Of a stretch of DNA of 64,000 nt, positions 45,030 through 56,594 are shown in pieces. The stretch is from Pseudevernia furfuracea (Eukaryota > Ascomycota > Lecanoromycetes > Lecanorales > Parmeliaceae), in contig JAIUPT010000033.1 of NCBI GenBank assembly GCA_022315425.1, positions 372,001 through 436,000 on the forward strand. Reading direction: 5' to 3'. Position 1 is the first letter of the stretch; each line of letters opens with the position of its first letter. Position numbers and translations under genes: made by a program. The notes under the pieces were generated by a model. The model searched no databases. It was given only the letters and a program-made list of their open reading frames with translations, and was not told the DNA's origin.

Positions 45030-46783
45030 ATGAGGAGCTTCAAGAGCGTAGCCCTCGCGCTCGTAGGAGCTGCTGCGGTAGCATCAGCTTCTGACGTCCA
45101 CGACCTGAAGCAAGATACATTCACAGACTTCGTCAAGAGCCATGACCTTGTCCTTGCAGAGTTCTTCGCACCATGGTGTGGCCACTGCAAAGCATTGGCC
45201 CCAGAATACGAGGAAGCCGCAACGACACTGAAAGAGAAGGATATACCCTTGGTCAAGGTTGACTGCACAGAAGAAGCCGACTTATGTAAAGAGTATGGTG
45301 TGGAAGGATACCCAACGGTCAAGGTCTTTCGAGGCCCGGACAACGTGAGCCCCTACTCAGGGCAAAGAAAAGCGCCTGCGTAAGTAGTATGCTGCCATCG
45401 TGAAAGACTTTCTCGCTAATCGCGATTTCTAGCATCATCTCCTACATGACCAAGCAAGCCCTCCCCGCAGTATCAGTCCTCACATCAGAAACATTCGAGG
45501 AATTCAAAACCGCAGACCAGGTCGTGGTGGTCGCTTTCTTTGAAGCTGGCGACAAGGCATCAAATACCACTTTCAGCGAGGTCGCTGAGAGCATGAGGGA
45601 CGACTATCTCTTTGGAGCCTCCAATGACGCCAAATTGGCCGAAGCCGAGGGTGTCAAATTCCCATCAGTTGTTCTCTACAAATCATTTGACGAGGGTAAG
45701 GACATCTTTGAAGAGAAATTTGACAAGGAAGCCATCACCAAATTCACCAAGACTTCTGCCATGCCATTGGTTGGCGAGGTCGGCCCTGAGACATATGCTG
45801 GCTACATGGCGGTATGTTCACCCTGCCAACCCCAAGGTTGAGCCATGCTCCCATGCTAACATGTCCCAAGGCCGGCATCCCACTAGCCTACATATTTGCG
45901 GAGACCCCAGAGGAGCGCGCTGAACTGGCCACTGAACTCAAGCCTCTCGCACAAATGTACAAGGGGGTCATCAGCTTCGCGACCATTGACGCCAAGGCTT
46001 TCGGCGCACACGCTGGTAACCTGAACCTCGAAGATGGCAAATGGCCAGCTTTCGCCATCCAGGAGACTGTGAAGAACCAGAAATTTCCCTTTGACCAGGA
46101 AAAGAAGCTTACGCACGACGATGTTGGCGCATTCGTCAAGGCCTTCGTTGACGGTAAAGTCGACCCCAGCGTCAAGTCGGAGCCTATTCCCGAGAAGCAA
46201 GAGGGCCCTGTTCAGGTCGTTGTGGCCAACAACTACAAAGAAATCGTCTTGGAAAATGAGAACGATGTCCTTCTCGAATTCTACGCCCCCTGGTGCGGTC
46301 ACTGCAAAGCGTAAGAGCCCCTTCGATTACATACTCCAAATGTCTAGAGTCTGACAAATTTTCCATAGCTTGGCCCCTAAATACGAAGAACTCGCTGCCA
46401 TGTACCCCGCCAGCGCTCAAGTCACCATCGCCAAAGTTGACGCCACAGCCAACGATGTCCCCGACGAGATTCAAGGCTTCCCAACCATCAAACTCTTCCC
46501 CGCCGGTGGCAAGGATGAACCAATCACCTACTCCGGTTCTCGCACAATCGAAGATCTAGCCGAATTCATCAAGGAGAATGGCAAGTACAAGGTGGATGCA
46601 TATGAGGGCAAGAACGAGACAGGTGATGACACTGAAGCTCCTTTGGCTGAGGGTATGGGTCAGGCAGCAAGGGCAGCCACCGAGACCGCGAAGAGCGTGG
46701 CAGGTGACGCCGCTGAGGCCGTGAAGACCGCTGTCACCGATTCAGATGGTGCGGATGACGGCAGTGAGCATGATGAGTTGTAG
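45030..46783 (+). CDS. protein disulfide isomerase
   Basis: Exons 45030-45379, 45433-45811, 45871-46310 and 46369-46783 encode 527 residues, with introns of 53, 59 and 58 bases. Residues 1-20 are a signal peptide. The a domain has APWCGHCKAL (Cys50, Cys53), the b and b' domains follow, and the a' domain has APWCGHCKA (Cys385, Cys388) split from LAPKYEEL by intron 3. The C-terminus ends HDEL, the ER-retrieval signal, after an acidic and Ala-rich linker. It catalyses disulfide formation and isomerisation in the ER lumen. Domain order a-b-b'-a' and length match fungal Pdi1. Start and stop are unambiguous. Confidence 0.98.
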
Positions 46784-47649
46784 GTGCATTGTGATGAGGT
46801 GTGGCAAAGATGATCAGAAAAAGTAGCTGTCGGTAAAAAATCTGCTTGCGGGAGGGGATTGCCGTTGTTATGAAATGCACAACGATTGGCCTCAAGTCTT
46901 GTTTTACTATGTACATCCCATGGCGTCAGCGTTTCTTGCGTTGCAGGATCAGTGGCAATTGATTCTTCTTAACCTACTTTCATTCCCATCAACATGACAT
47001 ATGTTTATCGAAAGGTACGTGCTATTGCTGGGCATTCGCTCGTGAGACGTGCGTTACCGCACCACGAGGAAGTATACGCGTCGTGCGTATTCTCTTTTTT
47101 CACAGTGATGATCAATTGGCCATGAAGAAGGACGCCTCACCGCGGTGATACCAGCTCAGATTCCCTGACTAACGACGGTCCTATAAACACTCGGCTGGGA
47201 AATGGTCTGTCTGTCCCGTCGGCCCTTTGGGAAAGCGCTTCCCCCCCCCCCTCTCTTTCTGTTTTTCTCTATTTTTTTTTTCAAATTTCCTCGGTGTGCT
47301 GAAAAAGAGAAGAGAGGACCCAGACCGCGCCACCGACCCATCTCCATCTCTCAAGGAGCTCTTCGCTCTCTCTCTTCCTTGGCAGACTCGACGACGACGA
47401 CTGTTTGTTGTCCACGAACACGTCCGCGTGACCTCGACCTCTGGACCGCATGACTTGCTTCTAAATGGTTATCTCGGAAATATCTCAAAGGAACCAGGCG
47501 CGTCTTGGAATTTACGTACGTGCTTTCCAACTTCAGTCCCTTCGCCACCCAACGTGCGTCCGGGAGGAGGGTTTTCGAGGACGGGGGGACTCGGTATTGG
47601 CAATCGGCCTGGACTCGGCCCATCTGCTTTGCCCTTACTCGCCTCGGGT

Positions 47650-47724
47650 GGCTTCTGCTTCTGCTTCTTCTTTTTCTTTTTCTTTTTCTTTTTCTTCTTC
47701 TTCTTCTTCTTCTTCTTCTTCGTC
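47650..47724 (+). repeat. TTTTTC/TTC polypyrimidine microsatellite
   Basis: A pure pyrimidine run: first four to five TTTTTC-type units, then about nine CTT units. On the other strand it would encode a long lysine run, which explains an open antisense frame at 47469-47813 that I do not accept as a gene. Confidence 0.85.
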
Positions 47725-48954
47725 ATGGTGGATTTGCTTTGGTACGACTCAGATACGCTTGTTGAGAGGTGTGGTTTCAAGGCGTCTTGCACAGTATTAA
47801 ACATTCGTGCCACGCACGGCCGAGATTTGGCTGGATACTTTTGCAGGGCCAGCCAGGGGGGTTTGATGCCGTGAGATAGACAGCCAGAGCTTCCAGCGGG
47901 TTAACAAGAGCTTCTTCGAGATGAGCCGGTGGCGTGGTGGGATTTACATCCATTCTTTCATTAGCACAACAAACACAACGCCCCCCCTGTCCCGGTGAGC
48001 GCTCTTAACGTCGTGATCAGACGATGATTTGGTCGAAGATGGTAAGCAGTTATCGTTAAGTGTGCACTAACGAGAGCAGAGAACATGGTCTAGACCCCCT
48101 TGAACGACTTTATAAAAGACCATGCTCGCCCACAGTATGTATGCCTTGTGCATCTCACAGTTCTCTTCCTCATCCCTCGATCTCCCCACATGTTGAAAAC
48201 TTCTGGGCTCCTGTTACACCAACGACCCTTGTTGAAATCAGACTTCGAGCACGGCGCGACCATCACTATGTGAATATCCGCTCTCATCCTACTTGGACTT
48301 CTGACCGGCATCACCACGGTCATAGCGGGTCCAGCTGAATGTGTGAAGTGAGCTAAGCTCTTCGATCGTTCCTGTACGGCTGAGACGTGTCCGATAAGAG
48401 CCAAATCTTTCGTTTCTGAGTCAAACCGAGTCAAACACAGAAACCTCGGAGAGAAGACAACATATATGCGTTCCACTTGGCCGTACATTTTGTTTCTTAT
48501 CTCCAACTAAGGTTCTATTATAGCAAATAAAGAGTCAAAAGGAACCGACACAGACTACTAAACAGTGCACCCCGGGGGCCGGCATTCGATGTTGGTCCCA
48601 CCTCCCTTCCTGAATCTCCCATCAACATCCCTACTCGTTGCGAGCACCTTGGGCCAAAAACACACTCTTAGAGTACTGCCCCCCCAATCGCATCCCTCCC
48701 AAACTTGCAAAAAACCTAATCACCTCCAACTTCGCTCATACTCAACACCACATCCAGAAGAAAAAATTCAACGCAATCCGATCTCCTGCAACCGCCTCCG
48801 GCAGCCGCCCAATCGCCGCTGCTTGTTTCAACGCCCCCCGAGCTGCAGCCTCACAGGCCGTGAGCGGGAGAACTGGGGCATACCCAGTCGGCACAGGCGC
48901 TGGGGGGCGGGGCATCGGCTGGATGGGGAATTTCCTGTCAAAGTGTGTAGCGGT

Positions 48955-48955
48955 G

Positions 48956-48992
<37 letters not shown>
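48955..48992 (+). repeat. (GATT)n microsatellite
   Basis: About eight tandem GATT units, preceded by one imperfect TTTT-containing unit. Confidence 0.9.
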
Positions 48993-48993
<1 letters not shown>

Positions 48994-49983
48994 CCTCATA
49001 TCCCACGCCATGTACCTCGGCATATATAGATCTATGTACCGTTGATGAATGATGACGCTTTGTCGATAATACTCAGGAAACTTATCAACTGCCCAAAGAC
49101 GATGCGACCTGTGTGCCATGGAGCTGAAAAAAACCGAATGTTACCAACCCGCCTGCGCGCGCGAGGTGGCCGAGGCACGTAACCTAAAGGCGATGATGCA
49201 CAGCTGCGTGATTGCGCGGGACAGGGTGGGACTGCGCGGGTGATTGGTGTGTTCTTCAGCCCGCCACCATGGTTACTTTTATCAGCAATTGTCAGACTTT
49301 GAGACACCTGGTTTGTCTGTACCTGTTTCCAATCTGCTGTAACAATATAACCATTCAGATGATGTTATTATCGCTTTTATCATATATATATATATACCGA
49401 CGGCGATAACAGGGCCCCCACCGTCACTGTCACGGAAATACCAACCACACACATAACCTGCAACATCGCTGTTTCGGCACACCCCCCAACCCCCCGGTTC
49501 TTGCGAGTATGTTCTGGACGAGATGAATCAAGGCCGAGAATCAAGAGAAAGAAGTTCGGACACGCACCGCATCCGATCCGAACATCCGGGTTCGCTCTCC
49601 CACTCCCACCCACACTGGGAGCTCGTGAGCCAATCCAATTAGCCCGGCTTCCATATATATGTGTGCGAAACGTGAGCCAAAAAGGGGTGGGTGGGGGAAG
49701 GTGGGGGGCAGGAGAAAAACAAGAAAAACAGACACACACACACACAAGTAACCATTTCTGACCGGACTAACCCTCCTCGCCACCGACATACACCACCACC
49801 GACCAAAAAAAAAAATGCCAAGCCATCATCGAAACCCGCAGTCCCACCCGTGATCTGGCTGGGCCCGATGGTCCCGACGTATGTGGGAAGCTGTCGAAAG
49901 CCACACCATTGCCGTGTGGCGGGCATCCGAGGGCGAATGGGGCTGGGCGACTGGAACGAGTGCGTTTGGGATTATTATTGTTT

Positions 49984-50068
49984 ACGTACGTACGTACGTA
50001 GGTACTATCTTGCCTGCTTGTATGTATGTATGTATGTATGTATGGTATGTATGTATGCATGTATGTAT
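49984..50068 (+). repeat. (GTAC)n and (TATG)n microsatellites
   Basis: A run of GTAC units near 49984-50000 is followed after about 20 bases by TATG units from about 50020 to 50068 with two interruptions (TATGG and TGCATG). Confidence 0.9.
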
Positions 50069-50719
50069 GAGTTGAGAGACATGTTTCGATCGCTTAGTTT
50101 GGCTGGCTCATTGACTGCAGTCTCTCCCCAAGTATCTCCAAGGACCGCACACCCGGCGCCTCGGGTGCAGCGTCTTTTCCGTTGTCGTGACGGAAGGGCC
50201 GGGATCGCCACTGCGCTGAGTTTGGTGGGGGAATGCGTCGACTGGGTAGGCGAGTTAGGAGGGGGGTTGTAGGGTGATGATGAGGGACAGATGCCAGAGG
50301 TTAGAGGCGTAGTGCGGGTATCGAATGCCGTTTTTGGTGCCTGCTGATATCAATTCGCCTACTTGGAGCTGTCCTTTTCCTTTGCGGGCGTCTACAGTCA
50401 TGTATTAATCATCAGTTAAATGTGCCGTTGCTGGAGCGTGAAAATAAAACTTTTCCGACATCATGTTCGTTGGCTCCAAGGTTGCTCTTACTGCAGAACG
50501 GGAATGATACCGTTTCTGCCTCCGCGGGGGCTGGAAATGATTTTTTCATGTCTGAGGACATACACATCTTTACGTGTTCCTATATACACCCCCCCGCCCC
50601 CCCGCCCCCCACCCCAACTATACCCGCTTCAGAATAAGTGCCCGAACTAATTCTCCGCCCTGTGGGTCCCAAGTAGTCCGATGGCGCATGCAAATTCTAG
50701 GAGAGTTTTTACGATCGAT

Positions 50720-51106
50720 AATGCAAGTCTGACAGGATTTGTGGAGAAATGACGTATCGTCATGCAAGTTTGACAGCTCAATCATGCACCTATCCTACGC
50801 CAAGCCTCGGATTTGCCTTTTTTCGTGGGGGGGAAAAAGCCTTTCACTAATCATGCGAGGCTCGAGGTAGTCGCAGTTGAGCAATCCCACATAAACGGCG
50901 CAAAAACAATCACCCTGACAGCCGTCTCCTACGCCCCCGCCCCGGCGCCCCCCCTCCCCTGCCCCGTCTCTCAAGTCTCACACGTCACCGCGGCACCGGG
51001 AGCGCGCGGTTCGGAAGTTTTGCCAGATCCGATCCTGCGGTACCCCCGATGCGAGATTCTGCACCTTGGACATGTCTGTTTCAGATCATGCAAGTTTGAC
51101 AGGATG
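50720..51106 (+). repeat. three copies of an ATGCAAGTyTGACAG motif
   Basis: ATGCAAGTCTGACAGGAT occurs near 50721, ATGCAAGTTTGACAG near 50762 and ATGCAAGTTTGACAGGAT near 51088. All three are on the same strand in otherwise unrelated sequence. They may be remnants of a dispersed repeat or protein-binding sites. Confidence 0.6.
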
Positions 51107-52019
51107 CGATCCACCCTGTGTGGGGGTGCGATTAGCACGCAAGGTTTCGTACCGGCATGAAGAGATGCATAAAGGACCAGGTCGGGCATATCACTTACTC
51201 CCGGACGGCAAATCTAGGCAAGCTGTCAGAGGAAAAAGAGTAGCAGTCTGCGGGGCCAATCCTCAGCGCATCAAAATGGATCGAGTTGTCATTCATAATC
51301 GGAACTGCCCAGAAAAGAGCGTTAGATAGCTGAGGTGTTTTTTTTTCTTTTTTTTTTTGCTTTGATAGTGATTTGGAGGAATTGTATAGTAATCCTTCCA
51401 ACTGTCACTTTTCCTAACACTTGACTTATCTGGAACGTTTTTTACAAGTGCTGCCCTCGAAGTCTTGTCTCAGACTCACACAATTAGAGTTGGGGTGTCT
51501 ACAGGTGAGTTTGTCTAAGATTGCAACAGCGACCTTCCCTATCTGCTTTGTCGTTGTCATTTTCCTTGTCCAGGGCGGCAACGGCACCGATGCATGTGGC
51601 TGCGGGACACAAACACGTGCGGGTAGAAGCGAGGCTGAGGTTTGTGCCAGAAGCGCGATATCATCCCACTGCAAGGGGAAAGTGGTCTTGAAAGGGGATG
51701 AAGGCGAATAGTACAAAGGGGCGCACAAAGACCCAGCAACAATAAAGCATTGTTGAAATCAGTGGCTACGAGGACAATGGAAATGAGACAACGATCTTGT
51801 TAGGGGGGGGGTTGCTGGCGGGCATTTGAAGTCACCGCATTCCAATTCTTGAAAGATCGGAATCAGAGCACCTCAACCTGAAAGCCACGATTGTGCCAGG
51901 CGCGCAACAAAAGTTTGATTATTTCAGCTAAGTCAAGGCCCCCCCCCGGAGCGGCTGACAGCGTTAAACAACAGTAAAAAAAAGTTATCTCCCTCCGTTT
52001 TCCAGTCCACTTTGCGTCA

Positions 52020-53861
52020 ATGGAGGGGACAGCAGGTACTAGCGTGACGACGATTCTAGAGCACAATGTCGAGGAGTCGGCATACGACATTCTGACACAA
52101 GAATCGACGGAAGTGCTGTTCGAGACCACTGAAGAGGGGTGTGAGCCCAATAATCATCATTCTACTAGCTGTTCCGACAGTGAAAAAGATTTTGGAACCG
52201 TGTATGACGACGCAGGGCTTTGTGGGGAATCTACGGGAAAAGGAGGACTCGAGTCTGACGACGCCGACGCTTGCGACGGCTATGATGAAGACAAAGGAAT
52301 TGCCTATGACGAGACTGAAGCTTATGAATCCTCTTGTGAACATGATGAAGCAGCCGAATGTGAAGAAGAGGAAGAAGACTCTGAGAACATCAACGAAGAG
52401 GATGATGGAGCGACCCGGCATCCTATTGTCAGCTCCAGTGACTACTCGGGTCACGAGGCTTATGGGAGCGGAGGAAGCGCTCACGATTCAAGCAAATCAG
52501 GGCCAAAGGGTAGCGACGTGGACTGGTCCACTGCAGGTATTGACCCGGAACGTTCATATGTCTACGAAGAATGCTCATACTTTGTCAGCAGCCTCGCAGA
52601 TGTGCAGTACGCCTTACAGCGACACATGATCAATATGTTCGAGGCTTCTTTCCACCGACTTGGACACCACCACTTTGCCGAAGAGCTGAAATCCAAGGAA
52701 TGGAGAGAAAAAATCCTCACCGATGACGGCGCCGGCCGGCTAGCGAACCTATCATGGGACAAGGTCCATGCCGTCGAGGTCAAAGACTGGATAAAGTTCC
52801 TGAAACGTGTCAACGACGCCGGGTTATTGCCAAAGGATGCATTAGCAGATCCGGGGACATTTTCACCCCCGAACCTGAATCCGGCATTTCCCATCCTTGG
52901 AATGGCAAAATATATCAGAAACAAGACGTTCCACCGTGACGAGTCTGTGATCGAGTCCCAGCTGAGGACAGCGCTGCAAATTCCCAGGGTGCTCAAGGAC
53001 CAGAAAGGCGCAGAAGAGCTTGAGGCAACCTATGGAGTGATCATCAATGACCCAACGCTCGACGGACCGAGCAGTCAGTCGGTCCGCGACATTCTCTTCC
53101 CTCCTCTGCCGGAACGTGGCACGTGTCTCGAGGCCGGTGCCAAAATACTGAGAATGCTTGAGGAAGGGTGCTTCCACTTTGCACAACGAGAAGATCGTGG
53201 GCTGTTGCTCGAGAAGTCTTGGACCGAGCCTGACCACGGTGAGATGCAAAAATACGCGAAACATTGGAAGACGCCGCCGTGTGAGTATCGGGACCTCGCA
53301 AAAGCAATGAAACCGGAAGAGTGCGCTAACTTGGACGGGCAGTTCTTTCTGCATCAGCATCTCTGGGAGGCAGTCATGAGTCTGGCCACCCAGTCACGTA
53401 ACTCGGTATCCCATCGCAACCCAGTGAATGAGCGGAGTGTCTGCTACGGCGCTTGGAATTCCGTACTGTGCTTCATTCTGATGGACGACCGAATCCAGGC
53501 GATCAGAGTCGAGAGCCTTGCTGAGGCCTTCTTGACCAAGACGTCGCAGCACGACGTACTTGTGCGGCTTTACCACGCTTCGTGGAGCGACGAACCTGCA
53601 AGACGCCACGCTATTGTTGAGGTATGTCGACGAGAAGGCATCGAAGCTGACCATTTAGACTCGCCAAACCGCGAGTTGTTCCCGGTTTCACCGCGGTCAA
53701 AGTCGGACACGGAAAGCAGGTGGTTCGAGATCTCAAAGTCTGCCAAAGCGAAGCGGAGCCTGACCGATGATGAACAAATGGAGCTTTGGCATTCGGCGGT
53801 CCATAGGTTCGTCTTCTCAGACTCCATGCACGAGACGCTGATGAGAGAGCGCCCTGTGTAA
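52020..53861 (+). CDS. acidic-N-terminus protein with two RNxxxHR motifs (HEPN-like candidate)
   Basis: A single exon of 613 residues from an ATG at 52020. Residues 1-165 are acidic and low-complexity (long Glu/Asp runs near 114-128), certainly disordered. Residues 185-345 and 370-530 are predicted-helical in character and each contains the same motif, RNKTFHR (Arg300 to His305) and RNSVSHR (Arg460 to His465). This is the R-N-x3-H pattern of HEPN-fold proteins, many of which are ribonucleases. I do not recognise a named family, and the HEPN idea rests on motif and helical context only. No signal peptide or membrane helix is present. Codon use and lack of stops over 1.8 kb make it a real gene. 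Confidence 0.75.
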   Translation: MEGTAGTSVTTILEHNVEESAYDILTQESTEVLFETTEEGCEPNNHHSTSCSDSEKDFGTVYDDAGLCGESTGKGGLESDDADACDGYDEDKGIAYDETEAYESSCEHDEAAECEEEEEDSENINEEDDGATRHPIVSSSDYSGHEAYGSGGSAHDSSKSGPKGSDVDWSTAGIDPERSYVYEECSYFVSSLADVQYALQRHMINMFEASFHRLGHHHFAEELKSKEWREKILTDDGAGRLANLSWDKVHAVEVKDWIKFLKRVNDAGLLPKDALADPGTFSPPNLNPAFPILGMAKYIRNKTFHRDESVIESQLRTALQIPRVLKDQKGAEELEATYGVIINDPTLDGPSSQSVRDILFPPLPERGTCLEAGAKILRMLEEGCFHFAQREDRGLLLEKSWTEPDHGEMQKYAKHWKTPPCEYRDLAKAMKPEECANLDGQFFLHQHLWEAVMSLATQSRNSVSHRNPVNERSVCYGAWNSVLCFILMDDRIQAIRVESLAEAFLTKTSQHDVLVRLYHASWSDEPARRHAIVEVCRREGIEADHLDSPNRELFPVSPRSKSDTESRWFEISKSAKAKRSLTDDEQMELWHSAVHRFVFSDSMHETLMRERPV

Positions 53862-54713
53862 TCATTCGAGACTTGAGAAAAGGAACCCCAGTCGCCGCAG
53901 GAAGTGCATTTTCGGGATTGCGACAATTATTGAGTCTGAAAGCCAAGGACCCAAAACCCTCAAGTATGCGTTGATAGACAGACTACCTGAGCTGCAAGAG
54001 TTACGAGAATAATATGATGGGTTCAACCGCAAACTATCTGCCAATTAAACAGCTTTCTTCTGCTCGCGATGAAATAGAGTATCGTGATCTCCCTAAAAAT
54101 CCAACTTTGCACCTAGAAGCCGTCGTCGACGGTTATCATCCCGATGTCATTTCGAGCCTGACAATCGCTTCTAGACCTACATGGTAACGTCTCCAAGGGC
54201 GGTTGAGGTCAATTTCGTAGACGGGAATCAAAACACAATACTTTATCCGTCATCTCTGGGTCCATTGCGGTTTCGCTTGCATCCTCGGATAACACAGAGT
54301 GGAACGAATGATGCGTCGTGTATTTTGGATGACAGATATTCCAATGCAGCATGGTTACGGTTCAATAGCGAGCGTCCCACATCGACCCGTGTGATCTTCA
54401 TCGGCAACTCCTTTAATCCCTGAGAAGACGCGTATGCACCAGTTGTGGGCATCAATATGGGGCGAATTTCGCAGAAGCGTGGCCCAGTGCCTCGTCCTGT
54501 GCTGTAGTAGGGAAAGCTCGTACCATTAGCATCTGTCTCCTGTGCTGTAGTAGGGAAAGCTCTCGTACCATTAGCATCTGTCTCCTCCATTTAGACCAAG
54601 AACTGTGAGACTTGGAGGGGATGTTCTCAAGCCAGTCTAGCGCAATCATACCAGTAACTCAAGTATAAAAACTTTGAGTACAGGCAGGGTTCCGAACATG
54701 AGCAGCCCTGTCT
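53862..54713. other. intergenic with a tandem duplication and a 2EXR-like scrap
   Basis: The plus-strand frame at 54181-54423 (80 codons; AVEVNFVDG, then WLRFNSERPTSTRVIF) resembles fragments of fungal 2EXR-type proteins but is isolated. A 43-base unit is tandemly repeated at about 54498-54584. No intact gene is present. Confidence 0.35.
54498..54586 (+). repeat. 43-45-base tandem duplication
   Basis: Two adjacent copies of a unit starting CCTGTGCTGTAGTAGGG and ending AGCATCTGTCT. The second carries an extra CT. Near-perfect identity suggests a recent slippage or duplication. Confidence 0.85.
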
Positions 54714-55434
54714 TCAGGATATTTCCAGCGTATACTGGGTTCCCAGGAATTGAAGAGTACCACCATGACGCGCAGTGAAAGCTTTCTGGTGGGAGCCTGT
54801 AAGATAATTCCCATGCCAGGTACAGCTGCGCAGAGGAGCAACGTGCGAGAAGAAGTCATTCGATACCTTGTTGTTGTTGCCGGACTGCACGCGGAAGCCG
54901 TCGTAAATGGTAAGGTTCTTCAGAGCTACAAGACGATCGAAGTAAATCTTCGGGATACCATTCAATACCAGCGACGGGACGGCCTGGGAGAACGAGAGTC
55001 TCGAGAAGGGGCTTATCAATAGCAAGATCAAGGCAGGATTCCCAAACGTTGCGGCCATAGCGATTGACCCGTGGGGCTCCTTCAATCAACCATAATGTGA
55101 ACATGTGCGAGATCTCGTATTGCTTCCAATACCACTTCGTTACTGCAGACGGTGTTCGACCAGTCGGGGCCTTCGCCCACGCCTAACGGGAAGGTAGGTA
55201 AGGCAGCTCAACGAGGTTGTATTCGGGGCTTTTGCGAAGGACGGATGCCCACATGCAGGCCTGAACTTTGTCGGTCGTCATCCAAAGGCCTCGTGGGGAA
55301 TGAAAGAACCTGCAATTGCAACATGACGCAGATAGGTCTGATACGGACCCGTCCCATCGAGCCGATCCAATGCTTGCCGGGGGTCTATAGAACAGATACT
55401 GGTAGAAGGTCCGCGATTCTCGGCTTTCAGACAC
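54714..55434 (-). pseudogene. unrecognised gene relic
   Basis: Minus-strand frames 55434-55183, 55104-54856 and 55085-54714 contain protein-like segments that continue one another only across frame changes (NVWESCLDLAIDKPLLETL in one frame; LVLNGIPKIYFDRLVALKNL in the next). The style resembles the leucine-containing region of fungal F-box-type proteins, but I cannot name the family. It is interpreted as a decayed gene. Confidence 0.35.
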
Positions 55435-55778
55435 AAGTCATACTCGTTGGGTTACAGAATCGCATCAAGGTAGGCGCGGATTTCCGAATGCCCAGGATTC
55501 GGGACCTTCTGCAGGCGCTAGCGGAGGTACCTCGCACGCCTCTCTCTATCGATCACTTCATCGCCCAACTTGCTTCATGGTTTATACTACTTGTGAACGC
55601 ATGTGAGCAACCAATGGACTGCGTAATGGAGTCCGGACTTGTTTACCTCATCAACCATGCTCAAACATCTTCCCAAATCTCCATTTCTTCTTAGACCTTC
55701 ACCGGCTCCCCCATTTGGATACGCGCCGCAATCCCATGTTGTGAACGATTCAGACACTGATACATAGAACGAATTCTC

Positions 55779-56424
55779 TCAATATGATGCTATGCATATT
55801 ACCGTGATGAAGTAGGGCACTATGACATTAAACACAGACATTCCTTGCCTTCTTTCCCCTTCTCCAATAAAGCCAAGAACATCAAATGAACTTTTCTCAG
55901 TCCCACTCTCACCTGCCCCTGCGGCAGTAGATACCGATGTCAATATTACCTGAAGAGGCTTAAAGCCGCCTACAGTTGCAGAGTTCAAACATCCCACGCT
56001 CAGCTCGCCTTTATTACCAATCCGCGAGACGAGCGTATCAGCAGTATTAAGTGAGATTGACTCTCCTGTCGTAGCAGATGCTATAAGATTAAAAGAATTT
56101 GCGCCGAGCTGAGAGGTCATCAACCCGTCGCTGCTAGTAGCGAGGGTAAATGTGGGACTCGTTAGCGGTATTGCAGGCTCACCAAAGCTTAAAGTGGCCC
56201 CATTGATCATGACAGCATCAGATAGGGCTTCAGGCGCCACCATCAGGACTGAAATACCTCTGACTGCATACGGATAAGTCCGGTGCTGCCAAGGATATAG
56301 CGGTACCAGATGGTAATACTGGTCCATTGACCCGTCCCCTTCTGGGCGTGCTACCGGAAGTAGACATTGCTGAGGCCTCTGCAGTCTGCTCGATGGAGAA
56401 AAGTCGTTTCCAAGCCAGGCGCAC
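55779..56424 (-). pseudogene. C-terminal fragment of a cell-surface-type repeat protein
   Basis: Minus frame 56424-56230 (NGPVLPSGTAISLAAPDLSV) passes by a frameshift into 56327-55779 (INGATLSFGEPAIPLTSPTF..., ending in a hydrophobic VPYFITVICIAS tail). The alternating short beta-type phrases are typical of large fungal secreted or cell-surface proteins. The N-terminal bulk is missing and no start is evident, so this is a truncated remnant. Family assignment is by style only. Confidence 0.5.
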
Positions 56425-56594
56425 CTTCGAGAAAAGGACTCAGTGTTGGGATCTATGATAGGAGGATTGATTGATTAACTATGGAGTGGTATTTAGCTAC
56501 TTAAATACCATGTGAAGCCCATGCCAAGACTAGTCATTTGCCACCTGAGGGGTAGTCTTAACACAGTGCTGCAGCATTTCCAACAGAAGGTCCG

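Larger units (their letters stand above)
46784..52019. other. 5.2-kb gene-poor, microsatellite-rich region
   Basis: No frame here has recognisable homology or gene-like composition. The region holds many simple repeats (listed separately), poly-C and poly-G runs, and alternating purine/pyrimidine tracts. A frame at 48638-48970 is the most protein-like (Ala/Gly-rich) but has no supporting evidence. It could include long UTRs or a non-coding RNA; I see nothing that decides. Confidence 0.5.

Noticed and set aside
47469..47813. Minus-strand frame with a 19-lysine run
   Set aside because: The run is the complement of a CTT microsatellite; flanks show no homology.
48638..48970. Ala/Gly-rich 110-codon frame
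   Set aside because: Both strands are open here because of composition; no homology or leader peptide supports either.
52056..52629. Overlapping frames on both strands within the acidic region of the 613-residue gene
   Set aside because: They are shadows of Glu/Asp-rich codons and stop where complexity returns.
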